Notes: generated from the letters alone by a model not told the origin. A DNA stretch of 39,511 nucleotides from Bacteroidota bacterium (GCA_012522045.1 JAAYLC010000029.1:1-39511), one strand, 5' to 3'; shown: positions 8,076-17,589, numbered from the stretch's first letter. Program-made: numbers and translations.

Positions 8076-10562
8076 ATGTCCGCCTCATTGAAAAAATCAC
8101 TCTTGCTCAGTTTCCTGATTTCTTTCCAATTATCCGGCCAGATAATCGGAAAAGTAACCGATACTTTCGGAGAAGCCATTCCTTCAGTAAATATTTTCAT
8201 CAAAGACACTTATACGGGAACCACGACGAATAATAACGGAGAATATGTTTTAAATGTTAGAGAAACGGGAGAATATACCGTTGTTTTTCAATACCTCGGG
8301 TTTGAAACACAGACAAAAACCATCCACCCTGCTCGTTTTCCTTTTGAATTAAACGTAACGCTCAGTGAAGAAGTGACTTCCTTAAATGAAGTTATTATCA
8401 CCAAATCTGAAGATCCGGCATATCGTATAATTCGAGAAACCATAAAAAACCAAAATTCAAACCTAAACCGGTTCGATGCTTATACTGCAGATTTTTATTC
8501 ACGTGGATTGTGGAAACTTAGCGATCTTCCAGATAAAATATTGGGTCAGGAAGTTGGTGATTTGGAAGGAGCTATCGACACCGTCACGAGATCGGGAATT
8601 ATTTATCTGTCTGAAACTATTTCAGAAATAGCTTATGAAAAACCAAATAATTTCAAAGAACGGATAATTGCCAGCAGAGTCAGCGAAAACGACAACGGAT
8701 TCAGTTTCAAAAACGTTCTCAGCGCAAGTTTGTCTTTTTATGAAAATACGATGAATTTTAACGCTCCCATAGTCTCTCCGATTGCTACAAATGCTTTAAA
8801 TTATTATCGCTACAAATTGGAAGGCATTTTTTATGAAGGCTCCAAACTCATTAATAAAATTGAAGTGATTCCCAGACGTCCGAAAGACAATGTTTGGGAA
8901 GGCTATCTTTATATTGTTGAAGACGATTGGCAACTCTATGGCGTCGATTTAAATACGACCGGCGATGCCCTCCAAATTCCTTTTGTCGATGAATTGTTCA
9001 TCAAACAAAACTTTCAGTATGATTCCGAAATTCAAGCGTGGGTAAGAACTTTACAGACCATCGATTTCAAGTTTAAATTTTTGGTCATCAAAGGCGATGG
9101 AAAATTTATCGCTCAATATTCAAATTACAATTTCAACCCTGAATTTAGAAAACAAACATTTACAAACGAATTGCTTTCATTTGAACCAAATGCAAATAAA
9201 AAAGACAGCTTGTATTGGAATCAAATTCGACCGGTTCCTCTGACGACAGAAGAAATAGAAGATTACATCAAAAAAGACAGTATTGCCACCGTCAGAAATT
9301 CCAAAACCTATTTAGATTCTACAGATGCAGTAGAAAATAAATTCCATGTGACAGATGTCCTCTTCGGTTACACTTACAGAAATAGTTATGAAAAATGGAG
9401 TTTGGGTTATGAAAGTCCACTTATGCACATCAGTTTTAACACCGTTCAGGGAACCAAAGGAAAAGCAGGAGTTTTTTATCAAAAATCTTTTGATGAAAAC
9501 CGCACCAATTATATCTATTCAAAAGTGATGGCAGATTACGGAATGGCAGAAGGCCGATTGCGTTTTGAAGGCGAAATTATCCGAAATTACAACTTTACCA
9601 ACCGCATGCGATGGAGGCTCAGCGGCGGAAGTCGTGTTCAACAATTTAACCGTAACAATCCCATTTCCAATTTATTAAACAGCATAACTTCGCTTTATTT
9701 TGAAAGAAATTACATGAAACTGTACGAGCTGAATTACGCAAGTGCAGAATACGGTCAAGAAGTAATAAATGGATTGCATTTATCTGCTTCTGTTGCTTAT
9801 GAAAATCGAAAACCGTTGTTTAACAATTCCGAACAAGTAATCATCAGAAATAAGAATGCCGAATACACCAGCAACAATCCGTGGGTTCCGGAAATATTCG
9901 GAATTCCTCCTTTTTCCGACCACGATGTGATAAGAAGTACGCTGAATGCGAGGATTGTATTTAATCAAAAGTACTTCAGCAATCCGGAAATGAAAATGAA
10001 TCTTGGAAATTCCAAACTCCCGATTTTCAACCTTGGTGTAGAAAACGGTATTGGAATCGATTCAAAAACTTATGATTTTACTCATTTTAAAATCGGGGCA
10101 AACCAGACAATTTCCATAGGCAATAAAGGTAGATTTATTTATAACTTAAATGCCGGTACTTTTGTAGCTGACGATTACATTTCTCCTACAGATTACAAGC
10201 ATTTTAACGGAAATCAAACCCGCATAGGGACGCACTCGGATTATATAAATGTTTTCAATCTGCTGCCTTATTATGAGTTTAGCACAAAAAACACTTACTT
10301 TGAAGGACACTTTGAACATAATTTTAAAGGATGGATATTAGGTAAAATTCCCGGAATCAATTTATTAAACTGGAATCTTGTGGCTGGAGGTCATTTATTG
10401 GCTACCGAACGCAAACCTTATTCCGAAGTATCTATCGGATTTGACAATGTCGGTTTTGGTCAATTCAGAATGTTACGCATAGATTATGTACATTCGTTTT
10501 ATGCCAATCAAAATAAAGGAGCATTTATTTTTGGTTTAAAATTTCTTCAAGTATTCAATTGA
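8076..10562 (+). CDS. DUF5686 / carboxypeptidase-regulatory-like outer-membrane protein
   Basis: This 828-residue protein has a signal peptide (about residues 1-21) followed by a carboxypeptidase-D regulatory-like domain (about 22-100), recognised by GKVTDTFGEAIPSVNIFIK, TTTNNNGEYVLNV and YLGFETQ. The long remainder matches the DUF5686 layout. The C terminus is rich in alternating aromatic strands and ends in FLQVFN, consistent with an outer-membrane beta-barrel whose last residue is aromatic or near it. The N-terminal domain is the one also seen in TonB-dependent SusC-like proteins, but a TonB plug is not evident. The function is unknown. The stop is 2 bases before the ribD ATG. Confidence 0.88.
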   Translation: MSASLKKSLLLSFLISFQLSGQIIGKVTDTFGEAIPSVNIFIKDTYTGTTTNNNGEYVLNVRETGEYTVVFQYLGFETQTKTIHPARFPFELNVTLSEEVTSLNEVIITKSEDPAYRIIRETIKNQNSNLNRFDAYTADFYSRGLWKLSDLPDKILGQEVGDLEGAIDTVTRSGIIYLSETISEIAYEKPNNFKERIIASRVSENDNGFSFKNVLSASLSFYENTMNFNAPIVSPIATNALNYYRYKLEGIFYEGSKLINKIEVIPRRPKDNVWEGYLYIVEDDWQLYGVDLNTTGDALQIPFVDELFIKQNFQYDSEIQAWVRTLQTIDFKFKFLVIKGDGKFIAQYSNYNFNPEFRKQTFTNELLSFEPNANKKDSLYWNQIRPVPLTTEEIEDYIKKDSIATVRNSKTYLDSTDAVENKFHVTDVLFGYTYRNSYEKWSLGYESPLMHISFNTVQGTKGKAGVFYQKSFDENRTNYIYSKVMADYGMAEGRLRFEGEIIRNYNFTNRMRWRLSGGSRVQQFNRNNPISNLLNSITSLYFERNYMKLYELNYASAEYGQEVINGLHLSASVAYENRKPLFNNSEQVIIRNKNAEYTSNNPWVPEIFGIPPFSDHDVIRSTLNARIVFNQKYFSNPEMKMNLGNSKLPIFNLGVENGIGIDSKTYDFTHFKIGANQTISIGNKGRFIYNLNAGTFVADDYISPTDYKHFNGNQTRIGTHSDYINVFNLLPYYEFSTKNTYFEGHFEHNFKGWILGKIPGINLLNWNLVAGGHLLATERKPYSEVSIGFDNVGFGQFRMLRIDYVHSFYANQNKGAFIFGLKFLQVFN

Positions 10563-10564
10563 GA

Positions 10565-11620
10565 ATGACACCTGACGAAAAATACATAACACGCTGTTTG
10601 GAACTCGCAAAAAACGGATTGGGAACTACGTATCCAAATCCCTTGGTGGGAAGTGTCATTGTTGAAAACGATAGAATAATCGGTGAAGGTTGGCATTACC
10701 AAGCCGGCAAACCACATGCTGAAGTAAATGCAATTGAAGCGGTCAAAAACAAAGAATTATTAAAAAAATCCACGTTATATGTGAATTTGGAGCCATGTAG
10801 TCATTACGGAAAAACACCTCCTTGTGCACATTTAATAGTTTCGTCCGGAATTAAAAAAGTGGTAATCGGAAACCTAGATCCCAATCCACAAGTTGCAGGA
10901 AACGGAATTAACTATTTAAAAGAATCCGGCTGTGAAGTTACACACGGAATTTTTGAAAACGTCTGTGCCGATTTAAACAAACGTTTTTTTACTTTTCATG
11001 TTAAAAAACGTCCGTACATTTTTTTAAAATGGGCCGAAACTACCGATGGATTTCTTGCTCCCGATGCGCAGACAAGAACAAAAAAAGAACCTGTCTGGAT
11101 TTCGAATGCTTTTTCCCGACAAGTGGCACACAAACAACGCGCAGAAGAAATGGCGATTCTTGTGGGCACAAATACTGTTCTGGCTGACAATCCTGCCCTG
11201 ACGGTTCGAGATTGGAACGGACAAAATCCGATTCGACTGGTGATCGACAGAAATTTAAAAATACCTCCGGAGTTTAAAATTTTTGATCAAAGCGCCAAAA
11301 CATTGCTCTTTACACTACGAAATCCGCAAAGTACGTTAAGAGGTAATGCTGAAATTATTTTACTTAAAGAAAACGTTTCGGCAATTCCACAAATTTTACA
11401 CGAATTGTACAATCGCGAAATTCAATCCGTAGTTATTGAAGGCGGAGCAGCAACCTTAAAAAGTTTTATTGCTCAAAATCTTTGGGATGAAGCTCATATT
11501 TATGCGGCACCGATAGTTTTTAAGAAAGGAATAAATGCACCGAAAGTCATAGGGGAATTAACCCACACTTATAAAATTGGAAACAACAGCCTTAGAATCA
11601 TAAAAAATCACTCGATTTGA
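10565..11620 (+). CDS. ribD: Bifunctional riboflavin biosynthesis deaminase/reductase
   Basis: RibD carries out two steps of riboflavin synthesis: deamination of the pyrimidine intermediate and reduction of its ribosyl side chain. The N-terminal deaminase domain shows the zinc site HAEVNAIEA (His51-Ala-Glu53) and PCSHYGKTPPC (Cys78, Cys87). The reductase domain begins near residue 140 (RPYIFLKWAETTDG) and contains VVIEGGAATLKSF. At 351 residues it is of normal length. I chose the ATG at 10565; a TTG two codons upstream overlaps the previous stop and is less likely. No other riboflavin gene lies nearby, which is common in Bacteroidota. Confidence 0.95.
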   Translation: MTPDEKYITRCLELAKNGLGTTYPNPLVGSVIVENDRIIGEGWHYQAGKPHAEVNAIEAVKNKELLKKSTLYVNLEPCSHYGKTPPCAHLIVSSGIKKVVIGNLDPNPQVAGNGINYLKESGCEVTHGIFENVCADLNKRFFTFHVKKRPYIFLKWAETTDGFLAPDAQTRTKKEPVWISNAFSRQVAHKQRAEEMAILVGTNTVLADNPALTVRDWNGQNPIRLVIDRNLKIPPEFKIFDQSAKTLLFTLRNPQSTLRGNAEIILLKENVSAIPQILHELYNREIQSVVIEGGAATLKSFIAQNLWDEAHIYAAPIVFKKGINAPKVIGELTHTYKIGNNSLRIIKNHSI

Positions 11621-12243
11621 CTGAAAAAGATACCTATAAAACCATTGCCGAGCCCTCACCGGAATCTTTATACAAAGAAAAAGGAAGTAAATTTTTAGGA
11701 TATGCTTTTCCCGTAACTGATGAAGAAGAAATAAAAGAGCATCTCGAGCGCTTAAAAAAACAACATCACAATGCGCGACATTGGTGTTACGCATGGCAAT
11801 TGGGCAAAAATTATGACAGTTATCGCGCCAATGACGATGGGGAACCTTCAAACAGTGCGGGAATGCCGATTTACGGGCAAATTCAATCTTTTGAACTCAC
11901 CAATATTTTGGTGGTGGTTGTGCGTTATTTCGGTGGAACAAAATTGGGAGTCAGCGGATTGGTTCAGGCCTATAAAACTGCTGCGCAACTCGCCTTGGAA
12001 TCGGCTAAAATAGTTGAACACACGATTGACAAATATCTCAAAATAACGTTTGAATATCCGGAAATGAACACGGTCATGCGGATTATTAAAGAAGAAGATT
12101 TACATATTGTTCATCAAAATATGCATCTGAGCTGTGAAATCGTGCTGGCAGTTCGGAAAAAAGAATTTGAACGAATATTTGAAATATTTCAGAGTTTATT
12201 CAAAATAAACGTCAAAAAGGTCGAAAATCCAAGTGGGGACTAA
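11617..12243 (+). CDS. YigZ/IMPACT family protein
   Basis: This 208-residue protein has an N-terminal IMPACT (UPF0029) domain with GSKFLGYAFPV, the conserved DDGEPSNSAGMPI and VVVRYFGGTKLGVSGLVQAY, followed by a C-terminal ferredoxin-like DUF1949 domain. Family members are linked to ribosome or RNA binding; the precise role is not established. The start is TTG, overlapping the ribD stop by 4 bases (TTGA), which points to translational coupling. Its own stop overlaps the stop of the convergent thioesterase gene by 4 bases, so the two transcripts overlap at their 3' ends. Confidence 0.93.
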   Translation: MTEKDTYKTIAEPSPESLYKEKGSKFLGYAFPVTDEEEIKEHLERLKKQHHNARHWCYAWQLGKNYDSYRANDDGEPSNSAGMPIYGQIQSFELTNILVVVVRYFGGTKLGVSGLVQAYKTAAQLALESAKIVEHTIDKYLKITFEYPEMNTVMRIIKEEDLHIVHQNMHLSCEIVLAVRKKEFERIFEIFQSLFKINVKKVENPSGD

Positions 12244-12662
12244 TCTTCTTTGAGCTTTTCCAATAAATACTGTGGAGCACGTACAATCTTCCCTGTTTTT
12301 TTATCTATAAACACAAGAACCGTTTTTGCAGTAGCCAACAGTTTATTTTCTTCATTGAAAACGTTGTACTCAAACTGAATTTTAACATTTGGCTTTTCTG
12401 ACAGACGGGTTTCAACGGTAATCCAATCATCGTAATATGCAGAAGCTTTATAATCAATACTAAAGTGGACCACCGGAAGCATAATTCCGTTATCTTCCAT
12501 CCATTTGTATGAAATTCCGATGGCTCTTAACCATTCAGTTCTTCCTTGTTCGATATAAAGGGCATAATTTCCGTAATATACAACGCCCATCTGGTCTGTC
12601 TCGCCATAGCGCACTCTAATTTTTGTAAGATTTTTCTTCAAAATATTTTGATATTTCAACAA
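12240..12662 (-). CDS. Acyl-CoA thioesterase, YbgC/FadM hotdog family
   Basis: This roughly 140-residue hotdog-fold thioesterase has the family signature VRYGETDQMGVVYYGNY, with the catalytic Asp in ETDQMG, followed by EQGRTEWLRAIG. Such enzymes hydrolyse acyl-CoA thioesters in the cytoplasm. The start is uncertain: the frame opens with TTG at 12662, with further in-frame TTG codons at 12659 and 12641. The 12641 start would give a length closer to relatives that begin shortly before VRYGETD. The gene diverges from dnaA. A thioesterase next to dnaA is, to my knowledge, usual in Flavobacteriia. Confidence 0.9.
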   Translation of the reverse strand: MLKYQNILKKNLTKIRVRYGETDQMGVVYYGNYALYIEQGRTEWLRAIGISYKWMEDNGIMLPVVHFSIDYKASAYYDDWITVETRLSEKPNVKIQFEYNVFNEENKLLATAKTVLVFIDKKTGKIVRAPQYLLEKLKED

Positions 12663-12745
12663 ACATTTTTTGTAGTTTTAACCACGTGAGTATGTAGAAA
12701 AAAAATGAATAATTCAACCATAAACGGGTTTTTTTTATAACTTTT

Positions 12746-12754
12746 TTGTCCACA
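12746..12754 (+). promoter_or_regulatory. DnaA-box-like site upstream of dnaA
   Basis: TTGTCCACA differs from the consensus DnaA box TTATCCACA at one base. It lies 88 bases before the dnaA start in the 180-base divergent region, where an autoregulatory box would be expected. It is a single site with no cluster of boxes or AT-rich 13-mers that I can recognise, so it does not by itself mark the replication origin. The rest of the 180 bases shows no strong promoter; CATATTTG at 12753-12760 is one base from the -7 consensus. Confidence 0.35.
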
Positions 12755-12842
12755 TATTTGCAATGTTAAAGAAATTTTCGTGCTTTCTATGGCGTTTGAC
12801 TTTAACATATTTTAACAATCTTTAAAATTTTCAATTAAGACT

Positions 12843-14270
12843 ATGACTAAAACTGCTGAAACGGTTTGGAACAATTGTTTAGCTTTTATACAAGACAATA
12901 TTAGCACTCAAGCTTATAAAACTTGGTTTGAACCAATCGTTGCAGTAAAGTTAACAGATAATGCATTAAGCATTCAAGTCCCCAGTCAATTTTTTTATGA
13001 GTGGCTTGAGGAACATTATGTTCAAATTCTAAAAGTAGCCTTAACTCGCGAATTGGGTTCAACTGCCAAATTGGTGTACGTTATCCGAATGGAAAACACA
13101 TACGGTAACAAGGCTCCATTTACGGAGAAAATCCCAAGCAATCAGCGCACTTCCGTGCAATCGCAAGAAGTTTCCGTACCCGTTAAAAACAAAGATCCGG
13201 AATTAAAAAATCCGTTTGTAATTCCCGGAATCCGCAACATCAAAATTGATTCGCAACTCAATTCCAATTACAATTTTGATAATTTTCTGGAAGGAGATTC
13301 CAACAGATTGGCACGTTCCGCAGGTTTGGCTGTTGCCAACAAACCCGGCGGAACCTCTTTTAATCCGTTGTTGATTTTTGGAGGCGTTGGGCTGGGAAAA
13401 ACCCATTTGGCTCATGCCATTGGTCTGGAAATTAAAGATAAATATCCCGATAAAACGGTTTTATACATTACCGCAGAGAAATTTTCTCAGCAGTATGCAG
13501 ATTCCACACGCAACAACACAAGAAACGATTTTATTCATTTTTACCAGATTATCGATGTGTTGATTGTTGATGACATCCAGTTGTTATCCGGAAAAACAGG
13601 AACGCAAGATGTCTTTTTTCACATCTTCAATCACTTACATCAAATAGGAAAACAGGTAATTCTTACCAGTGACAAAGCCCCGGTGGATATGGTGGATATT
13701 GAACAACGTCTGCTTTCACGTTTCAAATGGGGACTTTCGGCAGAATTGGCGCATCCGGATTTTGATACACGCATGGCGATTATAAAAAACAAACTGTATC
13801 GTGACGGCGTAGAAATGCCCGATGAAATCACTACGTTCCTTGCGGAAAACATAAAAACCAACATTCGTGAGTTGGAAGGAGCCATAATTTCTTTAATTGC
13901 TCATTCTTCGTTTAACAAACAAGAGGTGACCCTTGATCTTGCTCAAAAAATTGTTGAGAACTACGTACGGAATACGAAAAGAGAAGTTTCCATTGACCAC
14001 ATTCAGAAAGTAGTGAGCGATTATTTTCAAATGGATGTTGAAACGCTGCAATCCAAAACCCGTAAGCGTCACATTGTTCAGGCACGTCAATTGGCTATGT
14101 TTTTTGCAAAAAAATATACCAAAGCCTCTTTGGCATCTATTGGTTCTCAAATCGGGAAACGCGATCACGCTACGGTTCTTCACGCATGCAGAACAGTCGA
14201 CAACCTCTTTGAAACGGACAAACAGTTCCGAAGATATGTAGAAGAAATTAAACAAAAATTAGCTAATTAA
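12843..14270 (+). CDS. dnaA: Chromosomal replication initiator protein
   Basis: DnaA binds origin boxes as an ATP-bound oligomer and opens the DNA. This 475-residue copy is complete. Domain I is at residues 1-85 (WFEPI region), with a variable linker at about 86-140. Domain III has Walker A GGVGLGKT at 180-187, Walker B LIVDDI at about 240-245 and the sensor region LTSDKAP. The arginine-finger segment is LLSRFKWG. Domain IV carries the DnaA signature ASLASIGSQIGKRDHATVLH at about 428-447. It is divergent from the thioesterase and is followed by a low-molecular-weight phosphatase. No recF, dnaN or gyrB lies next to it, which is normal in this phylum. Confidence 0.98.
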   Translation: MTKTAETVWNNCLAFIQDNISTQAYKTWFEPIVAVKLTDNALSIQVPSQFFYEWLEEHYVQILKVALTRELGSTAKLVYVIRMENTYGNKAPFTEKIPSNQRTSVQSQEVSVPVKNKDPELKNPFVIPGIRNIKIDSQLNSNYNFDNFLEGDSNRLARSAGLAVANKPGGTSFNPLLIFGGVGLGKTHLAHAIGLEIKDKYPDKTVLYITAEKFSQQYADSTRNNTRNDFIHFYQIIDVLIVDDIQLLSGKTGTQDVFFHIFNHLHQIGKQVILTSDKAPVDMVDIEQRLLSRFKWGLSAELAHPDFDTRMAIIKNKLYRDGVEMPDEITTFLAENIKTNIRELEGAIISLIAHSSFNKQEVTLDLAQKIVENYVRNTKREVSIDHIQKVVSDYFQMDVETLQSKTRKRHIVQARQLAMFFAKKYTKASLASIGSQIGKRDHATVLHACRTVDNLFETDKQFRRYVEEIKQKLAN

Positions 14271-14326
14271 TTTGGTTTTGATTCCATAAGGAATTTTTAA
14301 AAAACATCTTAAATCCACATCATATT

Positions 14327-14782
14327 TTGGACAAAACAAAAATTTTAATGGTTTGCTTGGGAAATATCTGCAGGTCTCCTTTAGCTGAAGAAATTCTAAA
14401 ATCAAAAGTAGATTCCGATAAAGTTTATGTGGATTCCGCAGGGACCGGACATTGGCATGCAGGTGAAGCTCCCGATCCGCGAAGCTTTGAGATTGCCAAA
14501 AAACACAACTTAGATATCAGTTACCAACGTGCAAGGCAGTTTCAACCTGAAGATTTTGATACTTTTGATATCATTTACGTAATGGATAACAGCAATAAAG
14601 ACGATGTTTTGTCGATGGCAAAAACAGAAGAACATCGAAAAAAAGTCCGTTTGATTTTGGATGAAATTTTTCCCGGTGAAAATGTTGATGTGCCCGACCC
14701 TTATTACGGTGGCAGTACCGGTTTTGAAAATGTATTTACAATGCTGGACGAAGCTTGTGAAAATATTGCAAGAAATCTTTAA
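14327..14782 (+). CDS. Low-molecular-weight protein-tyrosine phosphatase
   Basis: This 151-residue cytoplasmic enzyme has the catalytic P-loop CLGNICRS with nucleophile Cys10 and Arg16, and the general-acid Asp in DPYYGG (Asp124). These are the full set of catalytic residues. Arsenate reductases of the same fold lack this arrangement. The start is TTG, chosen because the P-loop then falls at the family's usual distance from the N terminus and no ATG is available upstream. It lies 56 bases after dnaA. Only a weak hairpin (ATTCC-ATAA-GGAAT then Ts, 14281-14297) separates them, so read-through is possible. Confidence 0.95.
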   Translation: MDKTKILMVCLGNICRSPLAEEILKSKVDSDKVYVDSAGTGHWHAGEAPDPRSFEIAKKHNLDISYQRARQFQPEDFDTFDIIYVMDNSNKDDVLSMAKTEEHRKKVRLILDEIFPGENVDVPDPYYGGSTGFENVFTMLDEACENIARNL

Positions 14783-14838
14783 CGGTTCTTTTTATTTAAA
14801 ATAAGTACCTTAGTAATCAAACCAAAAAATTGCTTGTG

Positions 14839-16194
14839 ATGAAAAGGATTATACTTTATTTAACCCTGCTGCTCCCCGCTTTTACATTTAGTCAATCCAT
14901 TGACCTCGAATTATTTAAAGAAGGGTTTACAAAACCATTGAGTCTTCAAAATGCCGGCGATGACAGACTTTTCGTGGTAGAACAAAACGGAAAAATTAAA
15001 ATCATTTTATCCGACAACACCATTGCCCCTACTCCGTTTTTAGATATTTCCACAAAAATTTCAACCGGTGGCGAACGCGGTTTGCTCGGATTGGCATTTC
15101 ATCCCGACTATGCCGTGAATGGTTTTTTTTACGTTAACTATACCGACACAAACGGCAATACAGTAATTGCAAGATATCAAGTGAGCAACAATTCCAATGA
15201 AGCGGATGCTTCTTCGGAAGTCGTGCTGATGAATTTTTCGCAACCTGCTTCCAATCACAACGGCGGTGATTTAACATTCGGACCGGACGGTTATCTTTAT
15301 ATTTCTTCCGGAGATGGCGGCGAATTTGGTGATCCTAATCACCGCGCACAAAACCTTGAAGAATATCTCGGGAAAATTCTCCGAATAGATGTGGACAATC
15401 CCTCATCAGGAAAAAATTACGGAATTCCAAGCAACAATCCTTTTATAAACTCACCTCATGCCAAGCCTGAAGTTTGGGCATACGGATTACGGAATCCTTG
15501 GCGGTTTTCAATTGATGAAATTACAAACGAAATCTGGATTGCAGATGTTGGACAAGCAGCTATTGAAGAAATAAACAGACAGTCCTTAACCGAATCCGGA
15601 TTAAACTACGGATGGCGCTGTTATGAAGGTTCGCAGCCGTTTAATTTGTCGGGATGTCCCAATGCGTCCGATTTGACCTTCCCCATTGCAGAATACACTC
15701 ACGACAATGGAAATTGTTCCATAACCGGCGGAATTGTTTATCGCGGTTCCACTTATCCGCAATTGCAGGGACTATATTTTTTTGCAGATTATTGCAGCGG
15801 GATGATTGGCACAGTTAGCCCTGACGGGACTATGAGTATTGTGGCAAACAAGTCCGGAAATTGGGTTTCGTTTGGAACGGACGTCAACGACGAACTTTAT
15901 ATTGTATCCATTTCCGACGGAAAAATTTATAAAATTAAAGATGCAACCGCTGCTGCCGAAGAATTCACAGAAAATAAATTTTCGATTTATCCGAATCCGG
16001 CACAACAAGTTTTTTCACTAAGTCATTCAGACGAAATAAAGTCGATAACCCTACTAAACACTTTGGGACAACAGGTGTTACCCCCCCGTATTTCAGAAAA
16101 AATTAATGTATCCATGCTGTCTGCCGGAACTTATTTCATTCGCATTGAAACACATTCCAATCAGCATACCGTCAAGAAGTTAATTATACACTAA
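14839..16194 (+). CDS. Secreted PQQ-dependent sugar dehydrogenase with T9SS sorting domain
   Basis: This 451-residue protein starts with a signal peptide (MKRIILYLTLLLPAFTFSQ). The main domain is a six-bladed glucose/sorbosone dehydrogenase-like propeller. Typical pieces are RGLLGLAFHPDY, SNHNGGDLTFGPDGYLYISSGDGG, WAYGLRNPWRFS, WIADVGQ and NYGWRCYEG. A T9SS type A sorting domain follows at the C terminus (FSIYPNPAQQVFSL, LLNTLGQQV, LSAGTYFIRIET, VKKLIIH), so the protein should be exported across the outer membrane or attached to the cell surface. The start at ATG 14839 places the signal peptide correctly; upstream TTG and GTG codons only add MLV. Confidence 0.93.
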   Translation: MKRIILYLTLLLPAFTFSQSIDLELFKEGFTKPLSLQNAGDDRLFVVEQNGKIKIILSDNTIAPTPFLDISTKISTGGERGLLGLAFHPDYAVNGFFYVNYTDTNGNTVIARYQVSNNSNEADASSEVVLMNFSQPASNHNGGDLTFGPDGYLYISSGDGGEFGDPNHRAQNLEEYLGKILRIDVDNPSSGKNYGIPSNNPFINSPHAKPEVWAYGLRNPWRFSIDEITNEIWIADVGQAAIEEINRQSLTESGLNYGWRCYEGSQPFNLSGCPNASDLTFPIAEYTHDNGNCSITGGIVYRGSTYPQLQGLYFFADYCSGMIGTVSPDGTMSIVANKSGNWVSFGTDVNDELYIVSISDGKIYKIKDATAAAEEFTENKFSIYPNPAQQVFSLSHSDEIKSITLLNTLGQQVLPPRISEKINVSMLSAGTYFIRIETHSNQHTVKKLIIH

Positions 16195-16197
16195 GAA

Positions 16198-16920
16198 ATG
16201 AATCAAAAAGGCAAATTATATTTAATTCCGTCGCCATTGGGTGCTATTCAACCCTTGACAATTTTACCGCTTTCGGTAAAAATGGCTGTGGAAAAGATTA
16301 ATCATTACGTCGTTGAGCATGAAAAGCATGCGCGACGTTATATAAAAAGCATTCATTCGTCAAAGAACTTGGACAAATTACATTTCAGTCAAATAAATAA
16401 GTTTACTTCTCCTGAAGAAATACCCGCGATGCTCCAGCCGCTTTATGATGGTTATGATATGGGGATTATCAGTGATGCAGGCTGTCCCGGAATTGCCGAT
16501 CCGGGTGCGCAAATTGTGGCATTGGCACATGAAAATAACATCCGAGTCATTCCTTTGGTAGGGCCCTCATCTATTTTATTAGGGTTGATGGCAAGCGGAT
16601 TAAACGGACAGCAATTTGCATTTCACGGTTATTTGCCGATAGATCGGAAAGAACGTCATCAAGAATTAAAGAAACTGGAACGGCAATCAAAGACAAACAA
16701 TCAAACACAAATTTTTATAGAAACACCCTATCGCAACACTCAAATGCTGGAGTTTTTAATTCAAACCCTTCATCCCACTACGCTATTGTGTGTGGCATGT
16801 GATTTAACTTTGCCTACGGAATTTATACATACCGCTCCTGTAGAAACGTGGAAAAAAATAAAAGCAGATCTTCATAAAAGACCTGCTGTGTTTTTATTGT
16901 TGTCGGAAGCGGATTATTAG
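16198..16920 (+). CDS. RsmI-like tetrapyrrole-methylase-fold methyltransferase
   Basis: This 240-residue protein belongs to the SAM-dependent tetrapyrrole methylase superfamily, most like the RsmI branch, which 2'-O-methylates cytidine 1402 of 16S rRNA. Visible motifs are LYLIPSPLG at the N terminus, DAGCPGIADPGAQIV in the middle and VIPLVGPSSILLGLMASGLNGQQFAFHGYLP. The opening is LIPSPLG rather than the usual LYIVATPIGN, and a long helical stretch (residues 35-75) replaces the compact RsmI start, so it may be a sister family with another target. The stop overlaps the convergent muramidase-like gene by 4 bases. Confidence 0.87.
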   Translation: MNQKGKLYLIPSPLGAIQPLTILPLSVKMAVEKINHYVVEHEKHARRYIKSIHSSKNLDKLHFSQINKFTSPEEIPAMLQPLYDGYDMGIISDAGCPGIADPGAQIVALAHENNIRVIPLVGPSSILLGLMASGLNGQQFAFHGYLPIDRKERHQELKKLERQSKTNNQTQIFIETPYRNTQMLEFLIQTLHPTTLLCVACDLTLPTEFIHTAPVETWKKIKADLHKRPAVFLLLSEADY

Positions 16921-17555
16921 AATCGCTTCGCTGCCTTTATTCCGGAAATATCGTAATCGGAGAACATCTCCATATAGTATTTTACACTGGCTCCATTGGC
17001 ATCTTGAGAATCATGATTCCCTTTTGATTTTAGAAATTTTCTCACGTTTCCGGGCCCTGCCAAATGCGCTGCAGCAACTATTCCGGATTCTGTAATTTCT
17101 ACACCATTAATTTCTTGTCCCACATACCTTTCTATTTCTTTGCGCAACACCCATTTGTTGTATGAAACATAGGTTTGAAAAGCCAATTCTTGTTGGTGAG
17201 TATCGTTTAAAAAATTATCGATATTCTTAAAACCCAACATCTTCAAAGTGTTTTGAGAAAATTGATATTTTCCCAAATAACCAAAACGGTTGACTACTTT
17301 GTACTTTCCACCGGATTCTTTAAATCCGACGGCTTCTTTAAATCCTATGTACGATCTGTCTAAACTGATTAAACTCTGATTTTCGGAGGTATCAAACTCC
17401 ACTTCATCTTCCAGAGGTACGTAAAAATTATACACTTCTTTAGATTCCGCAATGAAATCAAATTGTGTATTTTCTTTTTTGGTTAAATCAAATCCGGTAA
17501 TAAAAAATGTAATGCAAAGTAATATTATCGGAATAATGATTATTCTTTTTACCAT
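16917..17555 (-). CDS. Membrane-anchored lysozyme/transglycosylase-like protein
   Basis: This 212-residue protein starts with a hydrophobic signal or anchor (residues 4-20), followed by a linker to about 70 and a lysozyme-like domain. The signs are FKESGGKYKVVN (Glu80 is a candidate catalytic residue), FGYLGKYQFS (91-100) and GIVAAAHLAGPGNVRKFL (158-175), the pattern of muramidases of the goose-type or phage-tail kind. It would act on peptidoglycan in the periplasm. The ATG at 17555 is preferred over a TTG one codon upstream. A -7 element and a perfect palindrome precede the gene. RefSeq-type annotations of relatives often mention LysM or peptidoglycan binding, but I see no LysM domain here. 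Confidence 0.8.
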   Translation of the reverse strand: MVKRIIIIPIILLCITFFITGFDLTKKENTQFDFIAESKEVYNFYVPLEDEVEFDTSENQSLISLDRSYIGFKEAVGFKESGGKYKVVNRFGYLGKYQFSQNTLKMLGFKNIDNFLNDTHQQELAFQTYVSYNKWVLRKEIERYVGQEINGVEITESGIVAAAHLAGPGNVRKFLKSKGNHDSQDANGASVKYYMEMFSDYDISGIKAAKRF

Positions 17556-17573
17556 CAAATCTATTCTATTTTC

Positions 17574-17589
17574 AGTTGAAATTTCAACT
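17574..17589. promoter_or_regulatory. Perfect 16-bp palindrome in the muramidase-like gene leader
   Basis: AGTTGAAATTTCAACT reads the same on both strands. It lies between the -7 element (17602-17609) and the ATG (17555) of the lysozyme-like gene, 18 bases upstream of the ATG and just downstream of the expected transcript start. This is a typical place for a repressor operator. The protein that might bind it is not known. Confidence 0.5.

Noticed and set aside
12717-12738. AACC...GGGTT then T-run upstream of dnaA, like a terminator
   Set aside because: The stem is 4 bp and no plus-strand gene ends just upstream; the nearest ends at 12243 and is followed by a minus-strand gene.
12663-12842. 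Possible replication origin next to dnaA
   Set aside because: Only one near-match box is visible. Bacteroidota origins are often away from dnaA, and base skew could not be computed here.
14281-14297. Hairpin after dnaA (ATTCC-ATAA-GGAAT with Ts)
   Set aside because: The stem is only 5 bp and AT-rich; too weak to call a terminator.
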